Shown here piece by piece: positions 36,573 to 46,469 of a DNA stretch of 64,000 bases; the stretch's first letter is position 1, and every line of letters begins with the position of its first letter. Under the pieces are notes generated by a model. The model was not told where the DNA came from. It did no database searches and worked only from the letters and a program-made list of their open reading frames with translations. Made by a program: the position numbers and the translations under genes. The DNA is from Lepidodermella squamata (lineage: Eukaryota > Gastrotricha): assembly GCA_047495785.1 (NCBI GenBank), contig JBLDXI010000042.1:3534001-3598000 (forward strand). Direction: 5' to 3'.

Positions 36573-38097
36573 TTTCGATAAAATTAGAAGGCAATCTAGG
36601 CTATTATAAATAAAAATAGTTATTATCAGTGACATGCCAAGTACCTTTGATGAGAAAATTTAACCTAGATGAGTTTCTAAAGAAATACTCGCTCAATGAA
36701 TTACCAGGTTGAGTTGAACAAAATAGAAAACGAATTAGGTCAAACAAAATGACTTTAATGAAAAGTAAAGTATTTTTAGATAAGAGCAAGTAGCAAGGCA
36801 GTTCTTCACTATCGTTGCTGAAACCCAGTAACCATATTTGATAAGACCTAGGCCTCATAGCTAGCAATTACTTACAACACACAGGACCTAATAATCCGCT
36901 TTATATTAAATAAAATATCTAATAAAAAAAGCGAGAAGAAAGCATGAAATTGCCCCACATAGAAATGCATACAGTAAAGCTGACACACTCTAGTACGCGT
37001 GTTGAGATCATTCATCTATACATCTCACCATTTTTTGCTTTTTCGGTCACGCGAGCGAAGAAATCACTTGACTAGATCATTTTTCGACCAGTAGTGAGGA
37101 AAAGAACGTATGGCTAAATCCATAAAATTCATCCCAGGTGAAACAGATAATGAAATAATTTAAAAAATCAAGAAATTATTCCCAGATGTCACAGACACCA
37201 TGTGGCCAAATGGGCAGGCGTTGGGTTGAGTCAAGGGAAGGAAGTGAAACTCCTTCCCTTGTTCGTGTGCACCATCTGTTTGTGCAAGGGAAGGAAGGGA
37301 AACTCAATTAAATGCAAAAGGTTTTTTAGGGTAAACTCATCACTTATTCACTTTTTCAACACGCTGAAAACAGCCTCGGAATCAGCTCGACGAGGAGAAG
37401 ACGTTGGGCTATTAAAACGCGGAGAAATAATTATTTTTGGAAAATTAAAAAATCAGAAAATCATTTTTTCTCCGCGTTTTAATAGCCCAACGTCTTCTCC
37501 TCGTCGAGCTGATTCCGAGGCTGTTTTCAGCGTGTTGAAAAAGTGAATAAGTGATGAGTTTACCCTAAAAAACGTTTTGCATTTCATTGAGTTTTCCTTC
37601 CTTCCCTTGGTTTTTCAATTTGGTTTTTTCCGAAAAAAAGGAACACAGTTTTTGAAAAATGTCCGAAACTAGTAGTGTAATTAGCGACCATTGTTCTTTG
37701 ATTAGGTTTCACTTCCTTCCCTTGGGTTGAGTTTGAGAAATTTGAAAAATTTGACGTTAAAATAGGTCGCAAATTTCATCAACAACTCAAGGAGAGTTTT
37801 CCTACAAAATAAAAATAATTAATTTTCGAATTAAATATGCTTGAAAGTCAAATTTTCAGCTACTAAGGGGATGTTCTCCTAATTATGCATAAGGTGGATC
37901 GATTTTAACGCCTGCAAATGCGCTAGTCTAAAATTAGCAGAAGTAGCACATCGTGTTTGAATGCGATGATTATGATGTTTATTCCGATGTTGAAAATGAA
38001 CCATATTCAAGGATAAATATTACTCTACAGGAAGCCATAAATATTAGATCCCCTTCAGTAAATAATGAATAAACCTTCAGCCAAATACTTGAGTTTT
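36573..38097. other. Gene-free interval holding a large hairpin
   Basis: It includes the promoter of hydrolase copy 1. Around 36845-36905 the sequence (CCTAGGCCTCA, then AATTACTTA, then CCTAATAATCCGCT) has a diverged match upstream of copy 2 near 42147-42200. The 143-bp inverted repeat at 37285-37609 is listed separately. No gene seen. Confidence 0.5.
37285..37609. repeat. Near-perfect 143-bp inverted repeat (hairpin)
   Basis: The left arm 37285-37427 and right arm 37467-37609 are reverse complements with only three mismatches, separated by a 39-bp A/T-rich spacer. A further 20-base inverted pair (TCAAGGGAAGGAAGTGAAAC and its complement) lies outside at 37231-37250 and 37706-37725. No open frame of note is present. 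It could be a foldback or MITE-type element, or a hairpin-RNA locus if transcribed. Confidence 0.9.
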
Positions 38098-39111
38098 TTA
38101 CTCAGAGGACGCAATTAGTTCCGGCGGTAAGTTGTCGGCAATAAATCGCTCAAAATCGGCCAGCAGCTGCGGGTCTGTGAAATGATTACGCCAATCTCCG
38201 ACCTCGCCTTTCCGAATGAATTCCATGTCCTTACGAAAGATGCCAATCTTTTTGCCATGCGACCAGTTGTACGAATCATTTTTCCTCATTTCACCAACAC
38301 TGGTCGCCTGTTCGATTCGAGTTGTCGTCTCTTCATCAAGCTCTTTGCCAAGAAATTCGGCTATTTTTCGAATTGCTGATTTCGTGTCCTGAAAAACAAG
38401 TTTTATAATGTTTAACAAAGCTAAGTATGAGTTATAGCTTACCTTTTTGACATCTTCATATCGCAAAAATAGAACAGGCTTTCCACTGTTTGCATACTCG
38501 ACATAAGCTTTTATGTGCTCCGGATATGGGCCGAACAACATTTTTCCAGAAATGAATTGTCGCGCCCATTCCTCGAATGTGCCATTAGCTTGCCACAAGT
38601 CGTTAGCTGTCGCTTTCATATGATAGAAGTAAGAAACCGCAGCATCTTTAGCATTTCGGTAGATGTAAATCAACCGGCCGTTCATAATGTTCTTCGGCAA
38701 CAAAGCAGGCGGTAGATGCGTCATAAAAACTCGCTGTCCTGGTTTGGTCGCTAGTTTCTCCAAAGCAGACGGATGAGGCGGTTTAGGCAATTCGAACAAC
38801 ATGATGTCCTCTGGCGGGTACGGTTTGTCAAAATTTCCAGTTTCAATGAGGTAAACCATGTTGTGTAGCCAGTGCGTGCCGCTTTTCACGAAACTAGCCA
38901 CGGTTACGTCACCTTGTCGGATAGGGAAATCGTAAATCTGCGGCCAGTAAATCGGCATGAAAGCGGGTAGCCAGAAGTGGTTGAACAACGCGATTGGAGC
39001 GCCTTCTTTGTTGTTATTCAGAGGAGAAAATGTCTCACAAAACTTGAGTAACATTTTAGACATTTCCACTTGGTTGGGGGGTCCTCCCGCTTTTTGCGAA
39101 TGTTCGCTCAT
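38098..39111 (-). CDS. Cytosolic sulfotransferase (SULT1-type)
   Basis: This enzyme transfers sulfate from PAPS to phenols, alcohols or steroids. Two exons, 39111-38443 and 38388-38098, give 319 residues, a normal SULT length. The PAPS sites are present: 5'-phosphosulfate loop VKSGTHWLHNMVYLI, 3'-phosphate motif YIYRNAKDAAVSYFYH, and RKGEVGDWRNHF near the end. THLPPALLP carries the expected catalytic His. The 54-bp intron is a multiple of three without a stop codon, so an unspliced message would add 18 residues after EDVKK. GT..AG borders and the break in homology support a true intron. The start ATG at 39111 (MSEHSQ) is preferred over an upstream non-homologous extension. The neighbouring hydrolases make a detoxification role plausible but unproven. 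Confidence 0.92.
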   Translation of the reverse strand: MSEHSQKAGGPPNQVEMSKMLLKFCETFSPLNNNKEGAPIALFNHFWLPAFMPIYWPQIYDFPIRQGDVTVASFVKSGTHWLHNMVYLIETGNFDKPYPPEDIMLFELPKPPHPSALEKLATKPGQRVFMTHLPPALLPKNIMNGRLIYIYRNAKDAAVSYFYHMKATANDLWQANGTFEEWARQFISGKMLFGPYPEHIKAYVEYANSGKPVLFLRYEDVKKVSYNSYLALLNIIKLVFQDTKSAIRKIAEFLGKELDEETTTRIEQATSVGEMRKNDSYNWSHGKKIGIFRKDMEFIRKGEVGDWRNHFTDPQLLADFERFIADNLPPELIASSE

Positions 39112-39192
39112 TTTGGTTGAAACACAATTTAAAAGAATCAACTTTGGATAAATAAATAGCTAAGTATACATTTAAAGACTGGATAATGGGCG

Positions 39193-39342
39193 CTTTAAAT
39201 AGCGCTCAGTGTCCTCCGAGGTGTGTCAAATAATGTCGAGTCGATAAAAAAATGTTTTATTAAGCTTTATAAAGAGCTGCGTGTACGCCGAGGTGATTCA
39301 AATTATGTCGCGTTGGTAAATGTAGTGAAAATTTTTTAAAGC
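39193..39342. repeat. Diverged tandem duplication upstream of sulfotransferase
   Basis: Two adjacent units, 39193-39264 and 39265-39342, share CTTTA(A/T)A, the CCGAGGTG block, TCAAAT(A/T)ATGTCG and an A/T-rich end with AAG. They lie 80-230 bases upstream of the sulfotransferase start, so they may affect its promoter. Confidence 0.6.
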
Positions 39343-39899
39343 TTCAAATAACATTTGTTCATGTTGATAAAATAGTAACATTATAAGGTCTGCGCACGTT
39401 AAGTTGTTGCCATGTTTGTGTTGACTTCAAAACTCGCACACATACCCGTTCACAAACTAATTTTTCTGGGTTAAACTATGATTTTAAATCGTCATAAAAT
39501 ATAAAATTGAAGCAGCAGGAATGCTGAAATAAAGTGGGTCAGCTTAGAGCGCGCGCCCGACCCAAGTTCGTTATAGAATGTGAATATCACGTTTGAAGCT
39601 GCCCGGAGCCAACTGGTCTCCTAGCGGGAAGTTCGTTATAAAAATTACGACATGCATAAATGAACCTAAAATCTACAAATTCTTCAATTATTTCTGGAGT
39701 TTCTTGCGCGTGGCTAAGAATGTCCTAGTTTAAAGACATCTCATGAATATTCATATTTTTCAAATTATTTCACTTTCGTTTGAGCTATTTTAGAGCTCAC
39801 GAAAAGGGCATCACTCCGGTCCGTTTTGTGGCGAGATAACAGCCTCATCTCACACGTGCTTGGAATGTAAGAAAACGTCATATCGACCCCATCGTGCTG
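39343..39899. other. Intergenic, no feature seen
   Basis: No gene or repeat recognised. The sequence has no open frame with family motifs. Confidence 0.4.
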
Positions 39900-40265
39900 T
39901 AGTTTTGGTTTCCCCTATAGAACTTTGGCTCGATCTCCTGCGTCATAGATGCAGATGCAATTTGTTGCATTAGGGACTCGTTGTCTGGCTTCAATTGAAC
40001 GCCACTTTACTCAGCTATTCACTACATCGGTGCATTTTTCATTTTTATCCTCATTTTTGATCATCTGTTCTCAATTACCGGTGTATACGATTGATTCTTG
40101 TGGACTCGTAAACGCGATGAAGGTTTTACTGGTGAAGTCTTAAGTGGCGAATCAAAAAGATATGCATAATCGCGGTATCATATCATACACCAGCAAATAG
40201 CTCCATCTATTCTCTAACTAACATAGGTAATCATTTCCTCTGACACTGACGACATGAAGAAATAA
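39900..40265 (+). pseudogene. Decayed Cys-loop receptor fragment
   Basis: This stretch matches the 3' part of the intact receptor gene (about 34580-34780) base by base with gaps. GTGTATAC followed by GATTG then TTGTGGACTCG parallels the receptor M3 end, and GGTTTTACTGGT, AAGTGGCGAATCAA and TCTAACTAACATA follow in the same order. No full frame survives. It ends about 50 bases before hydrolase copy 2, just as the intact receptor ends 60 bases before copy 1, so the receptor and hydrolase were duplicated together. Confidence 0.75.
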
Positions 40266-40317
40266 GCGGCAGCATATGTTCACGAAACATAGATAATAAA
40301 GTTCGATTGATCGGTGG

Positions 40318-42015
40318 TTATTGAGGCATGAGGGTTCCAAAAATTAAGCTGCTACCGCCACCACTTTCGCCGCAGTGGATCTTGATGGCATCATCGCTCT
40401 TCGACGGCTCGTAGTTGACAATTTGGCTGAGCGGGTGAACAGGAAAATAGAATTTGCCACGAACCTCCAGGACCATGCTACTTCCCTTCTCGAAAAACGT
40501 CGAAGAAGGCAACAGCTGAACTGTAACAGTCTCGGGAGTGTTTGGCTTCATCGGTACTAATTCATCAAACGGTTTGTCCGCGTTCCAAGGCTCATTTTCT
40601 GGATAAGAGCCATAAGGCTTGCGCAAGGCGATTCGCTGCCAGCCCTTGGTAACCACGTCGAGACCCCAGCCAGTCATGCCTTCGAAATTGACCTCATTGC
40701 CTTGCGCGTCATATTTCCTGACACACACAAATAGATTGCCATCCTCAGTTGTCTCCGACGAAATCAGAAGAACAGCTTTCATCGGCCCAGAAACGATAGT
40801 ATCGACATCAAACGTGTGCTTGAACGAAGCTGAGCTGCTCAGGAGATGAAAAGAGACGGTTTTATCCTCCAGCTTAGCTTTCGGGTCCGCAATTTTCATC
40901 GTTCTATCCCCGTGGAAGCTGAATTTGACCCAGTTGGTTTGCTTCACTGGGTAAGCAGGCTCTTTGAATGTCAAAACCGAATGGACATGGCTGTTGTAGT
41001 CGACAACTTCAACGCGAACTCGCGGAACGTCTAACATCCCGTTGCTCGTTTCACCCTTCAAGAAGTGACTGAAAAACTTCAATTGCAGGGCAAGGCCCTC
41101 TTCGCTGTAGTATGCGGCCCATTTTCCGTTTCGATGGGTGAAAAGCCACTTATGCTCGGAACTGATGGTTCTAAACACACGGAACGAACCTTGCGTGTGC
41201 AGCCCATGGTCCGAATAGCTCATGCAAACCAAGGCTGGGCATTTGATGTTGGCCAAGTTCGGCGCCTTCGACAAATAAAAACTATCGTTGCGAGTTTCGA
41301 TCTTCTCCTGCAGAGCGCGGGTGTCCTCGTCGCTGTTTTCTCTCGTCTCCTTGCACCACATAACAACGAAACCGTCTTCGCGAATTCCACCGGGACGAGC
41401 GACATCTTTGTAGAAATCAGACAGGCCTTCCCATGGGCAAATTGCTGCCAAATGAGGCGGCTGGAGAGCCGCTACCTTGTATTGACTAATCGCCAAATAA
41501 GAAACGCCATTCAAACCAACTTTACCATTGCACCAAGACTGTTTCGCGATCCATTCAATCGCGTCGTAGTAATCCTCGGCTTCTTTATCAGAGCAGAGAA
41601 TGGGAAGCTTTTCATTTGTCTTCGACTTGCCATAACCGCGGATGTCCATGTTTATGACATTGAAGCCACGAGGGACCCAGAAAGCCGGGTCGGGCGCTTC
41701 CCAGCCGCAGCCTTCAGACATGACGACGTGATTGGCCTGGCGAATAATGCGGTATTGTAAAGGGACTGAATTGTAAACCCAGCCACGCTTCGGCAAAGCA
41801 TCCTTCAAGTAAGGATGGGCGCACATTATGACAGGTCGCGGCTCTTTGAGCCCCTCATCGCCAGGTGGCCGATAAAGATTAGCATACAGGGTGATACCAT
41901 CTCTCATTGGTATGGCAATGTCAAGGTCGGCATAAACACCATCCGGCAGTGGGATGATAGTCACATCAGGCTTGAAAATTCGAAAAAGTCGGTCAAGTGA
42001 ATACCAGAGAGGCAT
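40318..42015 (-). CDS. CocE/NonD (S15-type) alpha/beta hydrolase, copy 2
   Basis: An intronless 565-residue gene, very similar to copy 1 along its whole length. It shares MDIRGYGKS, the GLNGVSYLA nucleophile elbow, CMSYSDHGLHTQGS, HRNGKWAAYYSEE and the same C-terminal jelly-roll motifs. All presumed catalytic residues are kept. Differences are scattered, with a change at the N-terminus (MPLWYSLDRLF against MPFQYSLSRVF). The ATG at 42015 fixes the start for both copies. The close similarity of copies 1 and 2 and the matching flanks (a receptor copy downstream, shared words upstream) show a recent segmental duplication. The function is as for copy 1. Confidence 0.9.
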   Translation of the reverse strand: MPLWYSLDRLFRIFKPDVTIIPLPDGVYADLDIAIPMRDGITLYANLYRPPGDEGLKEPRPVIMCAHPYLKDALPKRGWVYNSVPLQYRIIRQANHVVMSEGCGWEAPDPAFWVPRGFNVINMDIRGYGKSKTNEKLPILCSDKEAEDYYDAIEWIAKQSWCNGKVGLNGVSYLAISQYKVAALQPPHLAAICPWEGLSDFYKDVARPGGIREDGFVVMWCKETRENSDEDTRALQEKIETRNDSFYLSKAPNLANIKCPALVCMSYSDHGLHTQGSFRVFRTISSEHKWLFTHRNGKWAAYYSEEGLALQLKFFSHFLKGETSNGMLDVPRVRVEVVDYNSHVHSVLTFKEPAYPVKQTNWVKFSFHGDRTMKIADPKAKLEDKTVSFHLLSSSASFKHTFDVDTIVSGPMKAVLLISSETTEDGNLFVCVRKYDAQGNEVNFEGMTGWGLDVVTKGWQRIALRKPYGSYPENEPWNADKPFDELVPMKPNTPETVTVQLLPSSTFFEKGSSMVLEVRGKFYFPVHPLSQIVNYEPSKSDDAIKIHCGESGGGSSLIFGTLMPQ

Positions 42016-43034
42016 TTTTCAATAAATTTGGCCGGTAATCTAGGTTAAATAAAAGATTAATTTCAGTCAAGAACCTTTGGATGAGAATAAGTGTCAGGTT
42101 TTCCCGCGAGAAGTAAACTGCCGCTACTAATACATTGCTAAAGCCCTGATCTAGGCCTCAGCTTACAATTACTTATTTGTAGGGCCAAATAATACGCTGC
42201 GTAATAACGTTTGTAAAAAAACCTTCTAAAGAATGGGGTAGAAAAAAAACATGGGGAAACATGGCTTAGCGCCATGTAGAAAAACTGTATAAATAATACT
42301 AAAGAATTATCTGTAGCTTTATTTGCCTTTAACCCGGCTTTCATGTCGCAGAATTCCTCATAAAAAAAACCAGGGCAGCGAATACGATTATTAACACGCA
42401 GTAATTTTGAAGCGCTCGTTTGCAAATAATCCATTTCTTACTGTTAGATAGTACTACATACAGTGTGCATATAGGCCATAGCCATGAATTAATACGCACG
42501 ATCATCGATTTTTCCAACTGAAATACAACACAAGATCAAGTGGCAATCGCTTTTTCATCCCGAAAACAAAACATGCATCCAGTTCGCTACATTTTCTGAG
42601 ATCCCACTGGGCACGTGCCTAGATAGTATTCATGCTACGCCACACGATCAGAAGTGATCAATCAATCTCAACGCAACAAAATAATGACCCTGAAAACGTG
42701 CTATTCCGGGCAATCAAGGAGCAGCGGAAATCCAGGTTTCATCTAATTTGCAGTACCTGGATTTAATGAGAAAGTGTCTCATTTATATGAATCGTAATAG
42801 GAATCGTAAAAAAAGCAAATTAAGACATGAACGAAATGATGTTGTTCAATGCACCCCTCTCAGGCTGTGTGAGCAAAAAACTGTTGTGCAGAGCCTTATT
42901 TGTTTATTCATATCTCAATTAACAATACAAACTACGCTTGAAATGAGCTGACAACGTCATATGTTATATTTGAACATTTTTCCAGCAGTTATAATTAAAG
43001 GCTAGTGATGCTAATAAACAGCGAAGACACCTAG
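42016..43034. other. Gene-free interval between hydrolases 2 and 3
   Basis: It includes the promoter of hydrolase copy 2 and a block near 42147-42200 related to the upstream flank of copy 1. The minus-strand frame at 42434-42138 has no recognisable features and is probably chance. Confidence 0.4.
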
Positions 43035-44789
43035 TCAAAATTCCTCATCATCGTCCTCGGTCTCACTTTCTGACTCTTGCTCGAGCTCGTGCTGCTCCAT
43101 CTCAGGACCAGGCTCCGGGTGCAGGACTCCGACAAGTAACGTGCTGCCCTGGTGAATTTTCACGACGTCATCGCTCTTTGATGGTTCATAGTCCACGATT
43201 TGCGCAAGGGAATGGACAGGGAAATAAAACTTGCCACGAACTTCCAACACCATACAGCTACCCTTCTCGAAATAAGTTGAAGACGGCAGTAATTGGATAT
43301 GAACTTTTTCAGTCACGCCCAGCTTCAGAGGAATTATCAGTTCGAAAGGCTTATCAGCATCCCAGGCGTCTTTGTAAGAATCATAAGGCTTTCGGAGGGC
43401 GATACGTTGCCAGCCTTTAGTAACTACGTCAAGGCCCCAACCATTCATACCCTCGAAATTGACTTCGTTACCGTCAACGTCAAATTTTCTGACGCAGAGG
43501 AATAGATTTGCGTCCGGGGCAGTTTCGGTGGAAATGACCAGGGTTGCCTTCATCGGCCCGCTAATGATAGTATCTTCGATGAAAATGTGTTTGAACGACG
43601 CAAAGCCGCTTAATAAGCTGAAAGAAAGCGCCGCGTCAGTTGGCTCGTCGACCTTTTCAGTCATTTCGTTCATCGTCCCGTTGGGAAATAAACCATAAAC
43701 GCGCCATTCAGTTTCGTCGACAGGGTAGATTGGTTCCTTGTAATGCACGATCGAATGAGTAATTGCGCCAGTGTCTCGAATTTCAATTCGAACTCGTGGA
43801 ATGGCCAACATGCCATTTTCGGTTGCGTCTTTGAGGAAATGGTCAAAAAACTTGAGCTGTAAAGCCATGGCATTCAAGCTGTAATAAGTTGCCCATTTGC
43901 CGTTACGGTGGGTGTACAGCCATTTGTGTTCCGAGCTGATTGAACAGAATGCTCGTAGTGAACCAAGGGTGCTGAAGCCGTGATCAGCGTAACTCATGCA
44001 GATTAAAGCCGGACATTTAATGGCAGTTAATTTCGGTGATTTGTTGAGGTAGAACGGGTTGTCGCGGGTTTCGAGTCGCTCAATCATCAGCCTTGTGTTT
44101 TCACTGGCCGATGCCTGGCTCATCTTACTCCAAAGGGCAGTGAAACCATCCTCTCGAACACCCCCAGGCCGGGCGACGTCTTTGAAGAAGTCACTCACGC
44201 CCTCCCAGGGACAAATAGCGGCTAAATGAGGAGGTTGAAGCGCTGCGACCTTGAATTGATTAGTTGCGAGGTAGGACAGGCCGTTAAGTCCGACTTTGCC
44301 ATTACACCAGGGTTGCTTGGCCACCCATTCTATAGCGTCGTAGTAATCCTCAGCTTCCTTATCCGAGAGCAGGAGAGGCATTTTTGTTGTAGATTTCGAC
44401 TTCCCGTAACCCCGAATATCCATATTGACCAAATTGTAGCCATTCGGTACCCAGAAAGCAGGATCTGGAGCGTCCCAGCTGCAGCCTTCGGACAGAAAGA
44501 CTTCGCCACTGATTCTGACGCTTCTAAATTGTTTAGGCAGCGTGTTCCACAGTCGACCACGATGAGGTAGGGCGTCCTTATCGTAAGGATGAGCGCACAT
44601 AATAACAGGACGGGGGTCAGTCCTCGCCGCGTCCCCAGCCGGCCGGTAGAGATTGGCGAAAAGAACTGCACCATCCCGCATCAAAATTTGAATATCACGG
44701 TCGACCTGAATTCCATCTGGCAGTGGTTCGATTACGACGTTTGGCTTAACGGCGCGAAACATGCGCTCAAAAGCGTAAGCTACTGACAT
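43035..44789 (-). CDS. CocE/NonD (S15-type) alpha/beta hydrolase, copy 3
   Basis: An intronless gene for about 584 residues, clearly the same family but more diverged than copies 1 and 2. It retains MDIRGYGKS, nucleophile elbow GLNGLSYLA, CMSYADHGFSTLGS, HRNGKWATYYS and WGLDVVTKGWQRIALRKPYDSY. It differs by a C-terminal extension of about 25 residues rich in Glu and Asp (ending SETEDDDEEF), absent from the others. The ATG at 44789 (MSVAYAFERMF) aligns with the other starts. Its divergence implies an older duplication than that between copies 1 and 2. The shared absence of introns means the ancestor was already intronless, consistent with horizontal entry followed by tandem expansion. Confidence 0.9.
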   Translation of the reverse strand: MSVAYAFERMFRAVKPNVVIEPLPDGIQVDRDIQILMRDGAVLFANLYRPAGDAARTDPRPVIMCAHPYDKDALPHRGRLWNTLPKQFRSVRISGEVFLSEGCSWDAPDPAFWVPNGYNLVNMDIRGYGKSKSTTKMPLLLSDKEAEDYYDAIEWVAKQPWCNGKVGLNGLSYLATNQFKVAALQPPHLAAICPWEGVSDFFKDVARPGGVREDGFTALWSKMSQASASENTRLMIERLETRDNPFYLNKSPKLTAIKCPALICMSYADHGFSTLGSLRAFCSISSEHKWLYTHRNGKWATYYSLNAMALQLKFFDHFLKDATENGMLAIPRVRIEIRDTGAITHSIVHYKEPIYPVDETEWRVYGLFPNGTMNEMTEKVDEPTDAALSFSLLSGFASFKHIFIEDTIISGPMKATLVISTETAPDANLFLCVRKFDVDGNEVNFEGMNGWGLDVVTKGWQRIALRKPYDSYKDAWDADKPFELIIPLKLGVTEKVHIQLLPSSTYFEKGSCMVLEVRGKFYFPVHSLAQIVDYEPSKSDDVVKIHQGSTLLVGVLHPEPGPEMEQHELEQESESETEDDDEEF

Positions 44790-45142
44790 TTTATTCGAGT
44801 TTGCAGTCGAAACTAACACGAAAACAAAATTGAAGAAGCGCCGAGTGTGTGCGCGACATGCTCTAAAAGCTAGAGAATCGGCAATGAGGCTCCTTGCTTT
44901 TCATCTTCACATATATGGCGAAAATTCAGCGAGGCCGCCATCGATTAATCGCCTTTTTTTAGTGCACGCTAGCTTATTTCTGACATTTCACTTTCGCACG
45001 TTTTTTCAATTTATCGCGCGCGCAGCGAGGAATATTTTTCATGACAATACGCATCAAAATATTGACTTTGTGGTATACAGGGAGGTAGTGGGCGGTGTCA
45101 TTATTTAAAGCATTGATCGCAAAGGATATGAAATTGTTTTAT
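44790..45142. other. Intergenic upstream of hydrolase 3
   Basis: Likely promoter of hydrolase copy 3 and 3' region of the next minus-strand gene. A short plus-strand open frame here has no recognisable features. Confidence 0.4.
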
Positions 45143-46060
45143 TCAATTTTTAGGGGCACTGCCACCGTCATAATCGCCACCGCCGGACACGTGCCTCGCG
45201 GTTAGATATTTGTCAGTCGCGGCTTTCGAGCGCACAGGGCTAGGCCTCAGGCTCGTCATGTCCGGTTCCCATATTTCGCTCAGTTGCTCCGAAGTCTTGG
45301 CATCGGGATCTGCCTCCTCAGCCATTGAGATCATTAGCTCCAAATCATCCACCTCTTGCTCTTCGTCAACATAGCCGCCTGCCAAAGTTCGCCCTACGAT
45401 TCCAGGGTCTGTTTGCAGCATGGCAAGTCGCAGCTGCCTATCCACCGCGATCCAATCTTCCTCGGCATCCAGTTGAGCCGAACGCCCGCCAACATTTTCT
45501 GGGTCATCGGATGCTGTTCGAAGCTTGCTTATCTTTTGTTTTGGGTTTTTGTTGAACAAATTCATGTAGATCTTAGAAACCCAAGGTGATGTTGCGCCAA
45601 TCGCCATACCGGCAACGCCCTGCCGAATGAAATCTGCACCTTGACTCTTCAATCCGCCCCATAGCGAAATGCCAAAAGTTTTTAATCCTCTGCCGGTCGC
45701 TTTGCCCCCAGGCTTGATAGCGACCCTCCAGAGCCACTTACCCCATCCTTCCTTCTTCACCGGCGCAGCCACGAGTTTCGGCCTAACGCGCCGAGGAATT
45801 GTCGCCTTTTTCATGGCAACTTTCTTGTTCACTTTAAAGCTTAATTTTGTCATTTTAGAAGGCACTCGCTTGACAGCAACTCGCCCTTGTACATCATTAT
45901 CATAGTAGATGTTCGCTGTCTGATCGTCATTGTCGGTTTCCTCAATGCCGTGAGCTTGCAGCAGTTTTTTCGACGTTGCAAGAGGCGAATCTGAGGCAGA
46001 AATAGCTGTGATTGCGAAGAAGACAGGGCAAATTAGGGAGACTAACCATCGACGGCGCAT
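45143..46060 (-). CDS. Secreted YDGG-family protein, member 1
   Basis: A single-exon gene for 305 residues. It has an N-terminal signal peptide (hydrophobic ICPVFFAITAISA, cleavage likely near SA-S). A long Lys/Arg-rich pro-region follows, then a glycine-rich, partly amphipathic stretch (GISLWGGLKSQ, RQGVAGMAIGA). After that comes a GGRSA motif, an acidic helix and a C-terminus HVSGGGDYDGGSAPKN. The last motif is shared with two neighbours (46470-47138 and 49473-50201), though this is the most diverged member. I recognise no known family. The layout (signal, basic region, possible amphipathic segment, GRS motif, YDGG tail) suggests a processed secreted product. It has no cysteine-stabilised fold. 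Confidence 0.7.
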   Translation of the reverse strand: MRRRWLVSLICPVFFAITAISASDSPLATSKKLLQAHGIEETDNDDQTANIYYDNDVQGRVAVKRVPSKMTKLSFKVNKKVAMKKATIPRRVRPKLVAAPVKKEGWGKWLWRVAIKPGGKATGRGLKTFGISLWGGLKSQGADFIRQGVAGMAIGATSPWVSKIYMNLFNKNPKQKISKLRTASDDPENVGGRSAQLDAEEDWIAVDRQLRLAMLQTDPGIVGRTLAGGYVDEEQEVDDLELMISMAEEADPDAKTSEQLSEIWEPDMTSLRPSPVRSKAATDKYLTARHVSGGGDYDGGSAPKN

Positions 46061-46469
46061 GTTATCAAGGGCAAATAGAAGTAATCCACTTCCCCGAATA
46101 ATTATCAGAACATTTTAAGGCGGGTTTTTTTATTTTCCCCTTCCGATGTCACGTGTGGAATTTGAAAATATCTCGAGCGTCAAATGACCTGAGACTTGAG
46201 GCTAAGCCGTTTCTCCGTTTTCGAACTTCGAAATTCATCCAGATTTGTGTCCCACTTTGTTTTCGGGAATTAAAGATGATACAAAAGCAAGGAAGTGGCA
46301 TAAAAATGTCACCAACAATGTCACCAATAACAATGAGCTTGTAATTTCATGGTTGACAATTTTTGTAATGAAATGAAAGAAGTTTAGGTATGAGACTATA
46401 AACTGCATTTTATCTGAAATTTTCCAATTTTCCCCAATAAAGAATTGTAGGTTGTTTGAAAAATGTAGG
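46061..46469. other. Intergenic between secreted genes 1 and 2
   Basis: A/T-rich, no gene seen. It presumably holds the promoter of member 1 and the 3' end of member 2. Confidence 0.4.

Noticed and set aside
36573-36635. Upstream ATG of hydrolase copy 1 giving 21 extra residues
   Set aside because: The extension is absent from copies 2 and 3, whose starts align with the ATG at 36572.
42138-42434. Minus-strand 98-codon frame between hydrolases 2 and 3
   Set aside because: No motif, no signal and overlaps a duplicated non-coding flank; probably chance.
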